From Madurella fahalii (Eukaryota > Ascomycota > Sordariomycetes > Sordariales): 64,000 bases of DNA. The stretch spans positions 3,026,257 through 3,090,256 of the forward strand of contig CM056879.1 in the NCBI GenBank assembly GCA_029876055.1, read 5' to 3'. The position numbers were made by a program, and so were the translations under genes. Below, in pieces: positions 1-11,420 of this stretch; position 1 is the first letter of the stretch; each line of letters begins with the position of its first letter. The notes beneath the pieces are model-generated. The model was given only the letters and a program-made list of their open reading frames with translations, searched no databases and was not told where the DNA came from.

Positions 1-293
1 CACCTCAATCAGGTCATCTAGGCCAAAGGCACAGGGGTGAGTAGTTAGAGCTGAGAGATGGCGGCAAGATGAAGCTGTCGTTCTGTGTTGAAATCACTCT
101 TGAGCCAATGGACTGGGGTTGATGAATGTGCCGCTTTAGGTTGGATGTAGGGGAGTATACTCACCATGATCATGGGGCAAAGATACGTCACGCTCCAAGA
201 TCCCGTAAATTGTGGCCACATGGTAATATTTAGCCATCCTTGGGAATGGTTTCTTTCTCTATACCCCATCTAGAAGCGGGCCGGATTATCATG
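1..293. other. Left-edge non-coding sequence
   Basis: I see no convincing gene here. The stretch lies immediately downstream of the SYS1 stop codon and probably contains its 3' untranslated region. Confidence 0.4.
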
Positions 294-1022
294 CTACCTT
301 CCTGCTCCGTTACTCATATTGACCATCTCATACTCGCCAGCCTCATCCCTACCTCTTCCCCTCCCTCTCCCGCGTGAGAAACCTTGCTCTTCATCTCCAT
401 CTATGCCAGGCTCGCCGCCATTGGACCCAGCGTTCTCGGGCCCGCTCCCTACTGCCGCTGACGCCGAACCCCCCCCTCCAAAAGATATTGGTTTTAGTTC
501 CCTATAACGGCATCCCCAGGTCGCCAGCGCAACCGAGAGAGCGCTCGCTGCCGCCATCGAAAGCCACCATGCCGTGTGGTGCGGTAGCTCACCCGTATAC
601 AGCGTCACAACGACTAGGTGGATGGCGTGGAGCGATAGCGCAAAGTCAAGCACGAGCTTGGAGCGGCCAATGAGGACTACTATGGCGAGGGACCTGAAAC
701 CAGAGGTCAATATGAGGTTAGAAGAACCGGGGAAATCAAGAAGAGAAGAATTATGGGCAGATGGTCCTTACATCAACAGCCCCCCATCTAGCACCCATAT
801 GAACCCCATCAGCCACCCCTGCGTCGTGTCGCCGCGCACGGCGGCCCAGCCGAAAATGAGGTCGACGCTGAATTTCGACCCCGCAACCAGCACGGTGAAG
901 AGCATCAGCACCAGCGCTGCGACATAATATAACCCCTGTAGTGCGGCGATCTGGCTGAGGATCTTGAGAGGGGGGAGCTCGGCGAGGGCGCCCGACCGAG
1001 GGGGCCGTCGCCGCCGCGCCAT
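294..1022 (-). CDS. SYS1: SYS1, Golgi integral membrane trafficking protein
   Basis: Two exons, 1022-772 and 693-294, separated by a 78-nt intron with a GTAAGG donor and TTTCAG acceptor, give 216 residues, close to the length of yeast Sys1. The start is the ATG at 1022, which opens MARRRRPPRSG; the frame runs further upstream only to a TTG. About four hydrophobic segments are visible, including one near ILSQIAALQGLYYVAALVLM and a C-terminal LSVALATWG. The pattern of short N-terminus, four membrane spans and a GELPHHTAWWL loop is that of the SYS1 family, which recruits the Arl3/ARFRP1 GTPase to the trans-Golgi. The hydrophilic Gly/Arg-rich tail of about 60 residues is specific and probably disordered. 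The gene is divergent from COA6. Confidence 0.88.
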
Positions 1023-1695
1023 TAGACTTATAGTCAACTAGTGAGCAAAAAAGAAAGGGAAGAAGGGAAATGACAGTGGAAAAAAAAAGAAAGAAAGCAA
1101 AGAGAACGGCGAGATTTGTGATCAGGTTCAGTCAAGCTAGGCTCTGTTGTCGCGGCCTCGGGCTATGTCGTTCGCTTAGGTTAGGTTGGCAGACAGTCGC
1201 TATTGGGAGATCATGGGCTCGGAGACTCAAGACTTTATTGTGCGAAGGGATGCGGCTGCTAGTGCAGGAGTCGTTTCGCGTGCTGCAGATGTAGCCCAGA
1301 AAGCTGAAAGGCCAGGAGATGATGTGATGCGTCAGTGTAATCGTATGTTTTCGAAATAGTTGTGTCGCTGTCCTAATCTGCCAGACACTTTCGCAAATGT
1401 CAGCCATGGACATTGCGATTGCCTGGTTTCATTACGTAATCCTACTAGGCCCAACAAACACCTGCAGCCACAAACCACTAAGGTACGTCACCTTCCTGCA
1501 TCCAAACGAAGCGGAACATCCCGCCCCGCCATTTGCTCCAAGCTTCAGATCGGCAGCTTCAAAACGTCAATGATTGCAGCTTCGACGACGACCAGCCGCC
1601 ACACCCATTGAAACAATAGCCCAAGGCAGACGACAACGTTCGGGTCCCACTTACATTCCCGTCCCACCCTTGACGCGAAGCCTCGCTCAAAGAAG
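1023..1695. promoter_or_regulatory. Divergent SYS1/COA6 intergenic region
   Basis: This 673-bp gap separates the start codons of two divergently transcribed genes, so it must hold both promoters and 5' leaders. A purine-rich run occurs near 1076-1102. No clear TATA box was found. Confidence 0.5.
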
Positions 1696-2154
1696 ATGGG
1701 CCTCTTCTCAATCTTCTCTTCCCCATCCGACAAGCGGGCCGACGAGATTCGGACAGGCGCCGTCGCGCCTTCACGCGCAGAGCGGCAACGTTGCTGGGCT
1801 GCACGGGACGCTTACTTTGCCTGCCTCGATGCAAACAACATTATCGACGCGCTCAAGGACGACAAGAAGGCGATCAGGGCGTGCGGGGCCGAGAGCAGCC
1901 AGTTTGATCGGGACTGCGCGACGCAGTGGGTGAGTTGGATTCTCCTTCTTGTCTCACCCAATCAATTCCGTGGCGGCGACTGCATTGTGCTGTTTGTGTT
2001 GTGCTATGTTGTGCTGACGAAATGGCGGCTTCAGGTCACATACTTCAAGAAGTGGCGGGTGCAAGATATCCAAAAGAAGGCGAGACTCAAGGAGCTCGAG
2101 GCTCAGGGGGCGAACAAGATGGATGTGCAGACCGATTTTGCTACGAGGAGTTGA
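1696..2154 (+). CDS. COA6: COA6, cytochrome c oxidase assembly factor (twin CX9C type)
   Basis: Exons 1696-1929 and 2035-2154 with a GTGAGT...TTCAG intron encode 117 residues. Cysteines at 33, 43, 63 and 74 form a CX9C and a CX10C pair, the signature that distinguishes COA6 from other twin-CX9C proteins. COA6 acts in the mitochondrial intermembrane space and helps deliver copper to the Cox2 CuA site. The region between the pairs (LDANNIIDALKDDKKAIRAC) and the following VTYFKKWR motif match the family well. The 105-nt intron is a multiple of three and has no in-frame stop, so an unspliced transcript would also read through. The ATG at 1696 gives a short Ser-rich leader with no cleavable presequence, as expected for MIA40 import. 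Confidence 0.92.
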   Translation: MGLFSIFSSPSDKRADEIRTGAVAPSRAERQRCWAARDAYFACLDANNIIDALKDDKKAIRACGAESSQFDRDCATQWVSWILLLVSPNQFRGGDCIVLFVLCYVVLTKWRLQVTYFKKWRVQDIQKKARLKELEAQGANKMDVQTDFATRS

Positions 2155-3085
2155 TTGCGAGTTGGAGCCGGATACTTGCGGTTGCGATGTGTAAACATGA
2201 TAATGTCATGAGAATAAAGTGTACTATTTCTGAGTGATGTGATCTGGGTCTAGGCGTTTGCTGGTTAAGGTAGAATGAGGACAAGTCTTTTACTTTTGTC
2301 ACGACAAGTAAGTCCGAGAAAATTGGCCGTTTATTCATCCAATGATGTCTATAAGGCATCTTCAATCACTACATGCACTATGGCAGTGACATTTGGGTGC
2401 AGAGCTCAGCATACCCCCTTCCGTTGCCATATCCAACCCGAGTTTCCTTCCCTGCCCTATCCGGCCTCACAATCCCCCTACGTGTCCGTTACAACAGAAC
2501 CCCGAAGAAAAATGAAACTATATACATCTTTTCCTTGCACGTTGCCGCAGCGGAAAACTTCACTTTTTTCTTCTGCTTTCGCCGGCCCGTCCACAACTTG
2601 CAACAGGGATCTAATTTCTAATGTGCAATAGTGCCATAGTAACAAACCCAAGCCGGCTATGAGTGATTATGATATGAAGAAGACAAATGAATCCAAACAA
2701 AACAAAATACAGAAACAACCATGATCGAGATGAATGAGAGACGACAAAGAGGAAGACAAAAGAGCTTAGTGTCATGCTGCTGACGCGGTGGTGGTATCAT
2801 GTCTTTCAAGTGCACAACTGAGAAGGGGAAAGAGCCATCGGGTTCGTACAATTCCCGCCATTATCCTCCTCTACTCCTGTGGGCTCTCGGGTCGGCCCCT
2901 GCAACAAATTGCTTGGTGGTTGCCATCGCGCTGCGGCCGCGTAAAGTCCGGCTCGATGCCATCACTTTCAGAAACCTGTCTCGAACCAGCTCCCACTCCC
3001 TCTGACCGGACAGTTTCCCCCATTCCCCATCTCCTAACGGTCTCCAATCCTCTGGGGGATCAAGAATCGGCACGGAGTCGCCGCA
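2155..3085. other. Convergent 3' regions of COA6 and the PI4P 5-kinase
   Basis: This 930-bp gap lies between two convergent genes. Several open frames are present on both strands, but none has a recognisable product or coding-like character. It is best read as facing 3' untranslated regions and terminators. Confidence 0.5.
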
Positions 3086-6000
3086 CTAGGACAGACCCTG
3101 AGCAGCTGGTGAACTGATCTTTGGCAGGGGCGGCAGGGCCTTATCCAGACTGTCGCGGCTAACCTGCGGTCGAATATTCAAAGATCTTTGGGACCCTGTG
3201 AGGCTCCGAAGGCCGCCGTTGCAACTGTTGTTGCCGCTGACTCCATAACCACTATCCGCACTCTCCGGCTTCATCTGGTGATTGTATCCATGACCGGCCT
3301 TCGGTGGAGTTGGTAGCCCGCGCGCCTTGCTGCTGTTGCTGTTGCTGTTATTGTTGCTGTTGCTGCTATGACCCCCGAGCAGTGGATTGCTAAATCCCGG
3401 TTCCATCTCATAACCGTCCTTAGCAGGCGTCAAAGGCCGGCCATCGCTTTCCGTTCCAATACTACTAATGCGGCTGTTGCGGCTGCGATCTCCGGTTGAT
3501 GTGCCTTCAGCAGCCTCTTCCACCACTGGCAGGATAGTTGTTTCCCGGCGCTCGGCTCCGGCCGCGTTCAACCCGTGGCCGGACTTAACGGGGCCTTGGG
3601 CGCTTGTCACGGAAGAGGCGGGAATCGTCCTGAGGGTTCGGTCTGGTGCATCATCCTCCGACTCATACCCGGCCGGCCTCTGTCCTGACGGCAACGATGA
3701 AGGCGGTAATGGAGGCTGATAGTTAGGCGCTGGCGGGATCGAGGCGTTGTTTCCCCAGCTTCCAGTTCGTTTCCGCTCCTCGGAAGCCGCCTCGGCTGCT
3801 GCCGCAGCGTCTCTCTCTTGGGCCGCCCGGATTGCCTCCTCCTGTGACATGGTAACCTCTGAGATGAAGTTGATGAACCTTTCACCGTATTCATGTGGCG
3901 GAAGGGCGGAGATCTGATTGCGGTCACTCGAGAGGCCTTTCCAGAAGTGCTCTATTTTCTTGATGATACCGTACTGTGATGGACGTTAGCAAGGGTCGTA
4001 GATCCATCAGCTGCAGTTCACACTCACGTGGGTTAGGCAGTCAATCACTCCGAGGTAGTAGATCTCATCGCCCGGCGCGTTGTCCTCATGGGTCGCCCGG
4101 AAGCCACCGTCGTCCTGGTTGAAGACGAACCCACGCCGGTTCTGTCCTTCCTCGAGCTCATCCGGCATCCTGCTACTGGTCTCGCCCATTGGGACGGGTC
4201 TCTCTGTCTGGATCATCTGCCGGAGTTCCCTGGCCTTGCGCTGGTTCTCTAACTTCGATGGCGTCCGCATGAGTACCGAGTGTGGGTCAAAGTCGTCTTG
4301 CGCGTGGTCACCGCCCGGATTGAAGACGCGCAGAGTTTTGTCACGAAGGTTCTCCTCATTGCCCCTCCGGAGGTCATGGATTCCTATCAAAAGTGAGTAA
4401 TCCATGATGCCCAATCTCTGCAACAGTCGCACATCCTTGTGTAGTTGTGCGAGGAAGAGCTGCTTTTTTTGGATGCCCAGTTCGAGGTGTCTCTTTCGTC
4501 GCAGCCAGTTCAGATCCTTCAAAGTCGCCCTCGGGTTCTTTTCCATATCTTCTTCCCTATAGTCCCGACCGATAGTGGAGCCCTTCAAGTCGAACGTCTG
4601 ATGGATATCCCGGTGCGGAGGGAAAAGGTTATTCATGACAACAAAGTGGATTTTCTTGCCGTACGGCATCTTGACTCGGTGAAGGCCGTAGAATTGTGAT
4701 AATAGGGTGTTGGGGTTGTCCTTGACGTGCTGGTAATAATCTTTCAGGATCTTGCGAAGGAACTTATGCTCTGCATGGTGGATTGTCTTGATGATGTACT
4801 TGTAATCCCGTGAAAAGTAGAAGAAGCTCCCACTCTTCCCGGGTGACCCGAGCTCCGACAAGATATATTTCCCAGTCAAAGACATGAGATAATCTGCGGG
4901 GTCCAGGCGGAAGAGAGCACGGAGGTGGCGGAACACCCAGGGAGCATAATCCTTAAATTTGAAGTCGTATTTCGCTGACGGGACCAGCTCATTTCCAGCG
5001 CTGTTTATCGGGATTAGCTCCTTGCCCGCCTATAACGGAGAAGCCGTAGAATATCAGGCCCAACTCACATGTCAAAGGTTGATTTCTGTTTCACATCGAA
5101 ATCGGCGTCAGTTAGAGCGCGGTCGAGCTTCGCGTTGGTCCTCGATACGGAGACACGGATGCCGGTCAGCATATTGTAAGCTGTCACCCAGTTTGCGTGC
5201 GTCTCGTCAACCTTCGTTCCGACCAGCACCCTGTCGTCATCCTCGATCTCCCTCCTCCTCCTCTTACTAGCCCGCTTTTGTCTATACGCCTCGGCCCACC
5301 GCATGGCGTCTTCGTCGGGGACGATTTCATCGCGTGGCACTTCCGAATGGAGCGATCGCGTATTCCTCCTAGCCAAACTCAGTGATGCCCTACGGCCTCC
5401 CGAAGCCGTGATGGTGGGTGAGAACCTGCCGCTCGAGTAGGCGGCATCGATCCCATCTCGTGAACCACGGGGAGAGGTAATCTTGGGAACCTCCAACGTG
5501 TGACGATGCTTGATGCCGGGAGTCGGCGTTGACTGCGACGGCCCAGACGAGCTCGGAATGGGCTCATAAACGGGGGGCGACGAGAATCGATGGGGTCCCT
5601 TCTGGTTCCTTTGATTCGATTCTGCGCTGCGGCTTTCGACAGCCAATGCCGGACCATTGGCAAGAGGGGACGTCGGAGAGACAGCGCCATTCTCGACGGT
5701 GCGAATGTCTCCTTTACTCACGGGTTGTAAGTATACCTCAACCCCGGAGTTCTGCAAAAGTGTGTCTTCCGCTCCATTGGTACGGACGACACCATGATTA
5801 GGGCTATGAGTCGGTGAATCACCCGCTTTTGCTCTGGTCATTGGTCCCGGCAACGTCCGGTCTACCACTACCGCCGAATTGCCGAACGGGAGTCGCTTTC
5901 GGAGGACGGAATCGACAGTGTCTACATCGTTTGCCGGACCTCCGCCAACGCTTCCATTCGGCAGCGAATTCATGCTTGGTGCGTGCGGGAATTCTTTAGC

Positions 6001-6225
6001 TACGCGCTGTTCAGTTTCGGTAGATGACTCGGATGTGCTGGATGACTTCGTTGAGTTGGTCGAACTCTCGTCGAAACTCTCATTTGGGGTGTGCGAGTGT
6101 GGCTGATCAACGTGTCCATTGACTTTCCCTTGAGGAAAGCCGTACTCAGCAGCCCGGTCGAGGTGCACGACGCCCGAGGATTGCGAGTCGATTGCCGAGC
6201 TTTCGTCCGGCACGAAGGAGGGCAT
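3086..6225 (-). CDS. MSS4: Phosphatidylinositol 4-phosphate 5-kinase (Mss4-like)
   Basis: Three exons (6225-5069, 5000-4028, 3973-3086) join in frame to give 1005 residues. The catalytic core, about residues 395-755, contains the glycine-rich loop GKSGSFFYFSRDYKYIIKTI, the DLKGSTIGR segment, the IMDYSLLIGIHD catalytic motif, the YYLGVIDCLTH metal-binding region and the activation loop KKIEHFWKG, which sets PI4P specificity in this family. The enzyme makes PI(4,5)P2 at the plasma membrane and controls actin, endocytosis and cell-wall signalling. The 385-residue N-terminus and the C-terminal 250 residues look disordered; the tail has a Ser/Asn tract coded by a GCT/GTT repeat. The chosen start is the first ATG; a GTG lies 14 codons upstream in frame, and a 5' exon cannot be excluded. 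Confidence 0.93.
3327..3367. repeat. GCTGTT microsatellite within the PI4P 5-kinase tail
   Basis: An imperfect GCT/GTT trinucleotide run that encodes a Ser/Asn tract on the minus strand. It lies in the disordered C-terminal region and is likely length-variable between strains. Confidence 0.8.
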
Positions 6226-8435
6226 CTCGGGGGCGAAAATGCATCCAAGACTCAGGCGGCCGGACACGCGTGTGGGCGTCGATCGGAATCAGGCGCGTTC
6301 GCCCGCAGCACGCATGCTCCTAAGCGGTAATAACAAATTCCCCAATGCTGGGGCTGTGCCAGCAGCGATACGGTCGTTAGGCTCGGCTCAGGGGTCAACG
6401 AAAGTGCAGGTGGCCTCGATTGTGATGTGTTGTCGCTGGAGACCTCGCTTGACTGTTCAGCTCTGTCGGGGCGGCGGAATGTCTAGGGGCCGAGAGGCGA
6501 GCGCAGCAGGGGCTTGGCGATTAACCAGCGTAATTACCTCCTCCAATCGGTGTCAGTACTTGACGATGAGCGCGGACGAACAATGACGACGCAAAACTGC
6601 CAGCATCGCTGTGCGAGCCGCTTGGTCAAAGAAAACAGCCCAACGGCGGATGGCTTGAGAGGGTGCTGGACGGTACGAGACGTCAAGAGCCGGATTGTTG
6701 CCAACTGAGGAGAAATTGCCGTGGAGCGTTTTTGGGGGAAAGTTGTGCTGACAAGGTAAAAAGCCCAGACCACCCGCAGTCTGCAACTTGGAACCTGTTG
6801 CGAGGTGACACGGAACTCGGGGCCTCGCTAGTAACGAAAGGGAGCTCAGTCCTCGGCGCCGCGGTTCAGCCCAAAGTAAAAGTCCAGCGACCGTGGTCAT
6901 CTACCCAGTTTATGTTCTATAGTCACCGAACACCAAACTATCTTGGGTCATGGCACTGGCCTTGCAGCATCCCATCGCTAATTGTCCCCGTCATCGCCGA
7001 TTGTCTCGTATTGCGGAGTAATTACCTTCCTCCTTGTGTCGCACGGCACAACCGACGGGATCGTGGCAGGGGTGGTACCGCTCGTCGGGTAGTCTCAGAT
7101 GTCCAGACCTGCCAGGCGTGAGGTACCCCTTGTACCTTTCGGCCCATTTTTGTAGCCCCACATTGACAAGCCAATCAAACCGCATGGGCCAAACTCACAT
7201 TCAAAAGGCGAAAGTCAGGTGCCCATAATCTACAACGCTCGAGCCACAACAACATGCACTAGTTCTCCAAGCCAGCCACCAAGCCGGAGGGATGAGGCTG
7301 TGCATCAGAGACCTAGGCAGGCAGGGCTGCCCAGACTGAGCAGTTGCAACCCTAACCTAGCTCCATACGCAGCGTGATGGTCACAGGCTAAGCCATGGCA
7401 TTAGCATCTGGTGTACCAACGCCTTTGCAGAGACCAAACAACCGTGACGCGTACCATCAAGAGCACAGGACGAAACCCTGACTCCATCACGTCCCAGCTG
7501 TGTATTCGTGGTCTTCCAGATCACACAATGATGCGTCTTCCAGCTCTTGAAGCGGTGATTCCGACCATACTTCTCTTGAAGTAATATGCGAGAAAAGTAA
7601 TCGCATTGCCCAAGTTAAAACGTACATGACCGCAATTAACCGTCCATAATCGACATCACCTGTTTTCCCCAAAGCTCGATCGGAGCATGGTGGTGAGAGG
7701 CGGGGTTGAGCGCTCGAGCTACGAATGCAATGGAGCGGATGGAGGTGGCGAGAACGGACGAGGTTGGGAAAGGAGGGCGGAGGCCATTGCCCGTGGCGGG
7801 CTGGGGAAGGTCGTGGTTGGTAGGGAGAAGCTTTGAGTTTGCGGGTGGTCAAGCTACGATGCCGAAGCTTGGTGTACCGAGGGGTACAGTGAGTCGGATG
7901 GACTCAATGGGACCGAAAGGAGAGAACCGAGTGATGGATGTTGGCAAGAACCAATCTAGGCAAGATGGGAGACATGTGCGATTTGCGGATAGGCTTTGAG
8001 CGAAGAGATACCCACTATGGTTCAGAGGACGGTTTGTTCATGACATGTTCTTCTTCAGCCTCTGGTATGCAGAAATTGCAACGTTTTCCTAATTTTTTTC
8101 TCTCGGTGACGCGGACACGCATCGCCCAAGCTCTTTTGGGTTATGCTTTACTTATTTACATGGCAAATAAAAGCTGTCTCGGTTGGTCCCAGCACAGGGT
8201 TGGGCAGAACAAAGCAAAGACCAAACTGCCTAGGTTAAGATATAGAAGCCCAACTTGAGATTTGTTCAGATAACCCTCCGTTTCGGGCCTTCATCGCCGC
8301 GGTCCAGGACGCAAGAAACCAACCAATCCACCCAGTCTGCCCAGTCAACATGGCTATCCGCGCCGCCATGATTTCCTGCCCTCCTTGACTTGGCAAGGTT
8401 GCCCGTCAGCTCCATTTCCCCCCTCCCCGTGACAC
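6226..8435. other. 2.2-kb non-coding interval upstream of the PI4P 5-kinase
   Basis: No gene is supported. The open frames here start with non-ATG codons or lack recognisable protein features. It should contain the kinase promoter at its left end and the 3' region of the 8436-9005 gene at its right end. It also carries one copy of a dispersed repeat near 7090-7210. Confidence 0.45.
7088..7210 (+). repeat. Dispersed repeat, copy 1
   Basis: This segment aligns by eye with 9166-9290 in the same orientation. Shared blocks include GGTAGTCTCA, CAGACCTGC, GTGAGGTA, CTTGTACCTT, AGCCCCACT-like and GACAAGCCAA. The copies are clearly diverged, with substitutions and small indels. No coding capacity or terminal structure was recognised; it could be an old SINE or MITE fragment. 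Confidence 0.6.
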
Positions 8436-9005
8436 TTAGTTCGTGCCGTACTGAACAATCGTGCTATTCACGGCAGCAGACCGAGGAAAAGTCGAAAAAA
8501 GTACGGGATCATAGTCCGGAGCTGCAGCAAAATCGCACTCAAGGATTTGTCTGCATAGAAGGACGGCGTCAATCTTAGCTTGCTCTTCCGAGATGCGACC
8601 ACCCTGGTTCTGTTCCCAGGTAATGGCTTCGGTTTTCGCACCGGTGTCGCCCTCGCTTGGCTTGACAGCAAGTCTGTAGCGCTCCTTGTTTGTCCAGCTT
8701 CGACGAATGGAAATATTACCACCCTGATCCAGGTGCAACATGGCTTCATCCTCCAAGGCTTCATCCGTCGTTGCTTCATCCATCAGAAGTTCACCCGCCA
8801 ACTCTTCATCCGTCGCCTCCGTAACCGTGGTCGCTTCATCCGCCGTTGTTCCATTCGTTAGCGCTTCGTCCGCCAGCTCCTTGTTCGCCATGGCTTTAAA
8901 AACCCATCTGTCATCCATATCCCGAGGTCTGACACCACGTTTGAGCTTCGCAAAGTCTGCGTCGCTGATACTCAGACCCCAGGATGCTGTCGCAGGGTTC
9001 TCCAT
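8436..9005 (-). CDS. Conserved fungal protein of unknown function with acidic repeat insert
   Basis: A single exon from the ATG at 9005 gives 189 residues. The N-terminus (WGLSISDADFAKLKRGVRPR, then DMDDRW) and the C-terminal half (IRRSWTNKERYRLAVKPSEG, then ITWEQNQGG, ISEEQAK and LCR) resemble a small uncharacterised family I recall from Sordariomycetes; no function is known to me. Between these blocks, about residues 45-90, lies an Ala/Asp/Glu/Thr-rich stretch built of DEAT/DEAL-like units, coded by repeated GATGAAGC. The family core appears to be interrupted by this low-complexity insert. No signal peptide or membrane span is visible. The family assignment is from memory. Confidence 0.65.
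   Translation of the reverse strand: MENPATASWGLSISDADFAKLKRGVRPRDMDDRWVFKAMANKELADEALTNGTTADEATTVTEATDEELAGELLMDEATTDEALEDEAMLHLDQGGNISIRRSWTNKERYRLAVKPSEGDTGAKTEAITWEQNQGGRISEEQAKIDAVLLCRQILECDFAAAPDYDPVLFSTFPRSAAVNSTIVQYGTN
8740..8870. repeat. Minisatellite-like GATGAAGC repeats inside the 8436-9005 gene
   Basis: On the minus strand the motif GATGAAG recurs about five times at irregular spacing, coding DEA/DEE units. It reads as an expanded in-frame repeat. Confidence 0.65.
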
Positions 9006-9742
9006 GGTATGCCGTGATCTTCAATTGCTTCGCGAAATGCATTAACTACAAGCGCTTGAATACCTTGCTATGTTCTGAGGTTGGTACGAACCCCTAAAGC
9101 TGGGCCAAATCTGGCTGGACTTGGACCCGCAAAAAGGAGTCTGCTCGAACTGTTCGAAGCTGAGCAAGGTAGTCTCATCAGGTGCAGACCTGCTGGTGTG
9201 AGGTATCGCTTGTACCTTGTGACCCACATTTTAGCCCCACTCCGACAAGCCAAACAAATTGCGTAGACGAAACTCGCGCAAAGCTGGTCAAAGGAGACAC
9301 ATTAAAGTGGTCCCTTGTGCTCCGATGTCCGAAGGAGGCTCGGAAATGCGGGCTGCTACTCCAAGTTCCAGGACGTGAGGCCGGCCAGGTCAGCTGCTCT
9401 GTGGCCTGTCGTCCGTAAAATCAATCGCCGCGCCCCGTGGACGCCAGATGCACCAACGGTAGTTCAGACGACAAAGCTGCCCTACTCTGTATACAAATGC
9501 AGTGTTGCGAGAGCCAACTCGGGTGCTGTTCCTTACTGTGGGGTGCACAGGAACATCGGGAGCCACAGGAGTGGCCGACCTTCAATTCGACGTCAATATT
9601 ACATTCAGATGCTATCTGTTGTAACTCGTCGCTCGTCATTCGTTAATCTCAATTTTTATTAAAACATTGCGGGGTATCCGAAGGACCTCTAAGCTAAACC
9701 GGGTGAGGGCACATATGCACTTATACTACTCGACGTTCTTAA
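9006..9742. other. Interval between the 8436-9005 gene and allantoinase
   Basis: No gene is supported. It must hold the promoter of the leftward 8436-9005 gene and the 3' region of allantoinase. It contains the second copy of the dispersed repeat. Confidence 0.45.
9166..9290 (+). repeat. Dispersed repeat, copy 2
   Basis: Partner of the 7088-7210 segment in the same orientation, about 2.1 kb away. The alignment covers roughly 110-125 bp, and flanking sequence beyond it does not obviously match. Confidence 0.6.
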
Positions 9743-11420
9743 TCACTCCGTCCTTCTCTCAACTATCGCCTCCCCAATCGGATTTCCGCCAACGAAACCA
9801 GAATTTCCCCCGCCCAGTTGGAAGACCTGTTGGCCCCTCAACCAAGTCTCCTGGACACGGCCTCTGAACGTGTGTCCCTCCCACGGGGAGCACCGATTCT
9901 TCCACCGCATATCACACGCCCGCAACGTCCACACGTCCTCGTCGTCAAAGACACAAATGTCGGCATCCATGCCGACTTTGATGCCGCCCTTGCGGTGCGC
10001 CAGTCCGATCTGCTTCGCCGTCGCCTGGCAGCACATGCGGACAATGTCGACGATCGAGGGCGCCTTCTCGCCGGCTGCCGCGCGCTCAGCCGCTCTCGTG
10101 TACAAAATGGGCAGGCCGAGGCCGACCGACGATATGCCGCCCCATGCAGCGAAAAAATCGCCCTGGTGTTTAACGGGCACTTTGGCAGCATCCATGATCT
10201 CTTCTGGCAGGGTGACGTCGATACCCGAGTCGAAGTGGCGCATGCGTGGACGGACGTTACCTGAGTCGACAGTCTGAAGATGTGCGGGCAGCAGCTTGAG
10301 CTCCGGAGTACAGGGAGAGTGGTCTGAGACGATGGTTTTGATGCAGCCGTCGGCGTCACCGATCTCGTCCCACAACCGGTCCTGGTTCGTCTGAGACCGG
10401 ATCGGTGGGCAGCACTTGTGCCTGGTATCGCCATCTTCAATGCCGTCGGACGCGAGACCGAGGTAGTGAAAGCACGTCTCGGCTGTGATGTTGATGCCCC
10501 TTTGGCGCGCCTTTCTGATAATCGGTATGCATTCTGTTGCCGACAGGTGGACGATATGCAGGTGCAGCTGTGGGGCGAGATCTGCCATTGACAGAATCTC
10601 TTCTACGGCGCATGTCTCAAATGTGGGCGGTCGTGACGCCAAGAAGGTGTTGTAACTGCTGAACTCTCCGCGAGACTCGTCTGGAGGAAGCGACTGCTGT
10701 ACCGAGTCACCCATCGGGCAGGCAATGGGAGGCAGCATTTCAGCGTGGAACATTAAGGTGGTCGGGGTATCCTTGAGCGTAGTCATTGCAAGTGCGATGT
10801 CTTTTGACGAGATGGCGGGAAATTCCTCAACCTAGGCTGGATTAGCGATCCGTTTCGCTACAACCTGCTATTCAAATGCGTCATCTATGGGCACTCACTC
10901 CCGAGTCGATGAGGAACCCCTTGAAGCCGCGGACCCCGGCTTCCACGAGGGGCAGCAGTTGATCTGCGTTCCCAGGTATAACGCCACCATAAAAGCCGAC
11001 ATCGACCCAACATTGTCCCTGACTTGCAGCGAGCTTTTCCTTGAAGCCGGCGAGGGTGGTTGTTGGGGGAATGGCGTTTAGCGGCATATCAACGACGGTG
11101 GTGACGCCGCCCGAAGCAGCCGCCCTTGTGCCCGTACTGAAACCCTCCCATTCGGTTCGGCCAGGCTCGTTAAGATGAACATGAGCATCAACCAGACCCG
11201 GTAGCAAAAACTTCGGGCTGTAGTCGTGATATGCGGTGTGAGGAGGGAACAAGCTCCTAGGAAGCACCTCTGGGACGACGGCGACAATCTTGCCAGTTGC
11301 CGGCGACAGGGCGACGGTCGCGGCCGACAGCACCAGCGAGCCATCCGGAAGTGTGAGGACAGCCCTTGTCGACGCCAAGACCACGAGAGGGCCTTGGAAG
11401 GGGGCGGCCGCCACTGTCAT
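9743..11420 (-). CDS. DAL1: Allantoinase (purine degradation)
   Basis: Exons 11420-10899 and 10831-9743, with a 67-nt GTGAGT...CCTAG intron, give 536 residues. This cyclic amidohydrolase opens the ring of allantoin to allantoate, releasing purine nitrogen. Metal-site residues are visible: the HVH pair at His80/His82 in LVDAHVHLNEPGRTEWEGF, the likely carbamylated Lys167 in GFKGFLID, His203 in MFHAEM, His269 in LHIVHLSA and Asp344 in IVSDHSPC. The length is typical for fungal allantoinases. The start is the ATG at 11420, with an AGGAAC repeat just upstream in the leader. No other purine-degradation gene is adjacent; nitrogen-regulated expression is expected from family knowledge but not shown here. 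Confidence 0.94.

Noticed and set aside
7487..7852. 121-codon minus-strand open frame with a short hydrophobic segment
   Set aside because: No ATG at its start and no family resemblance; the Pro/Arg/Ser-rich N-terminus is typical of out-of-frame GC-rich DNA.
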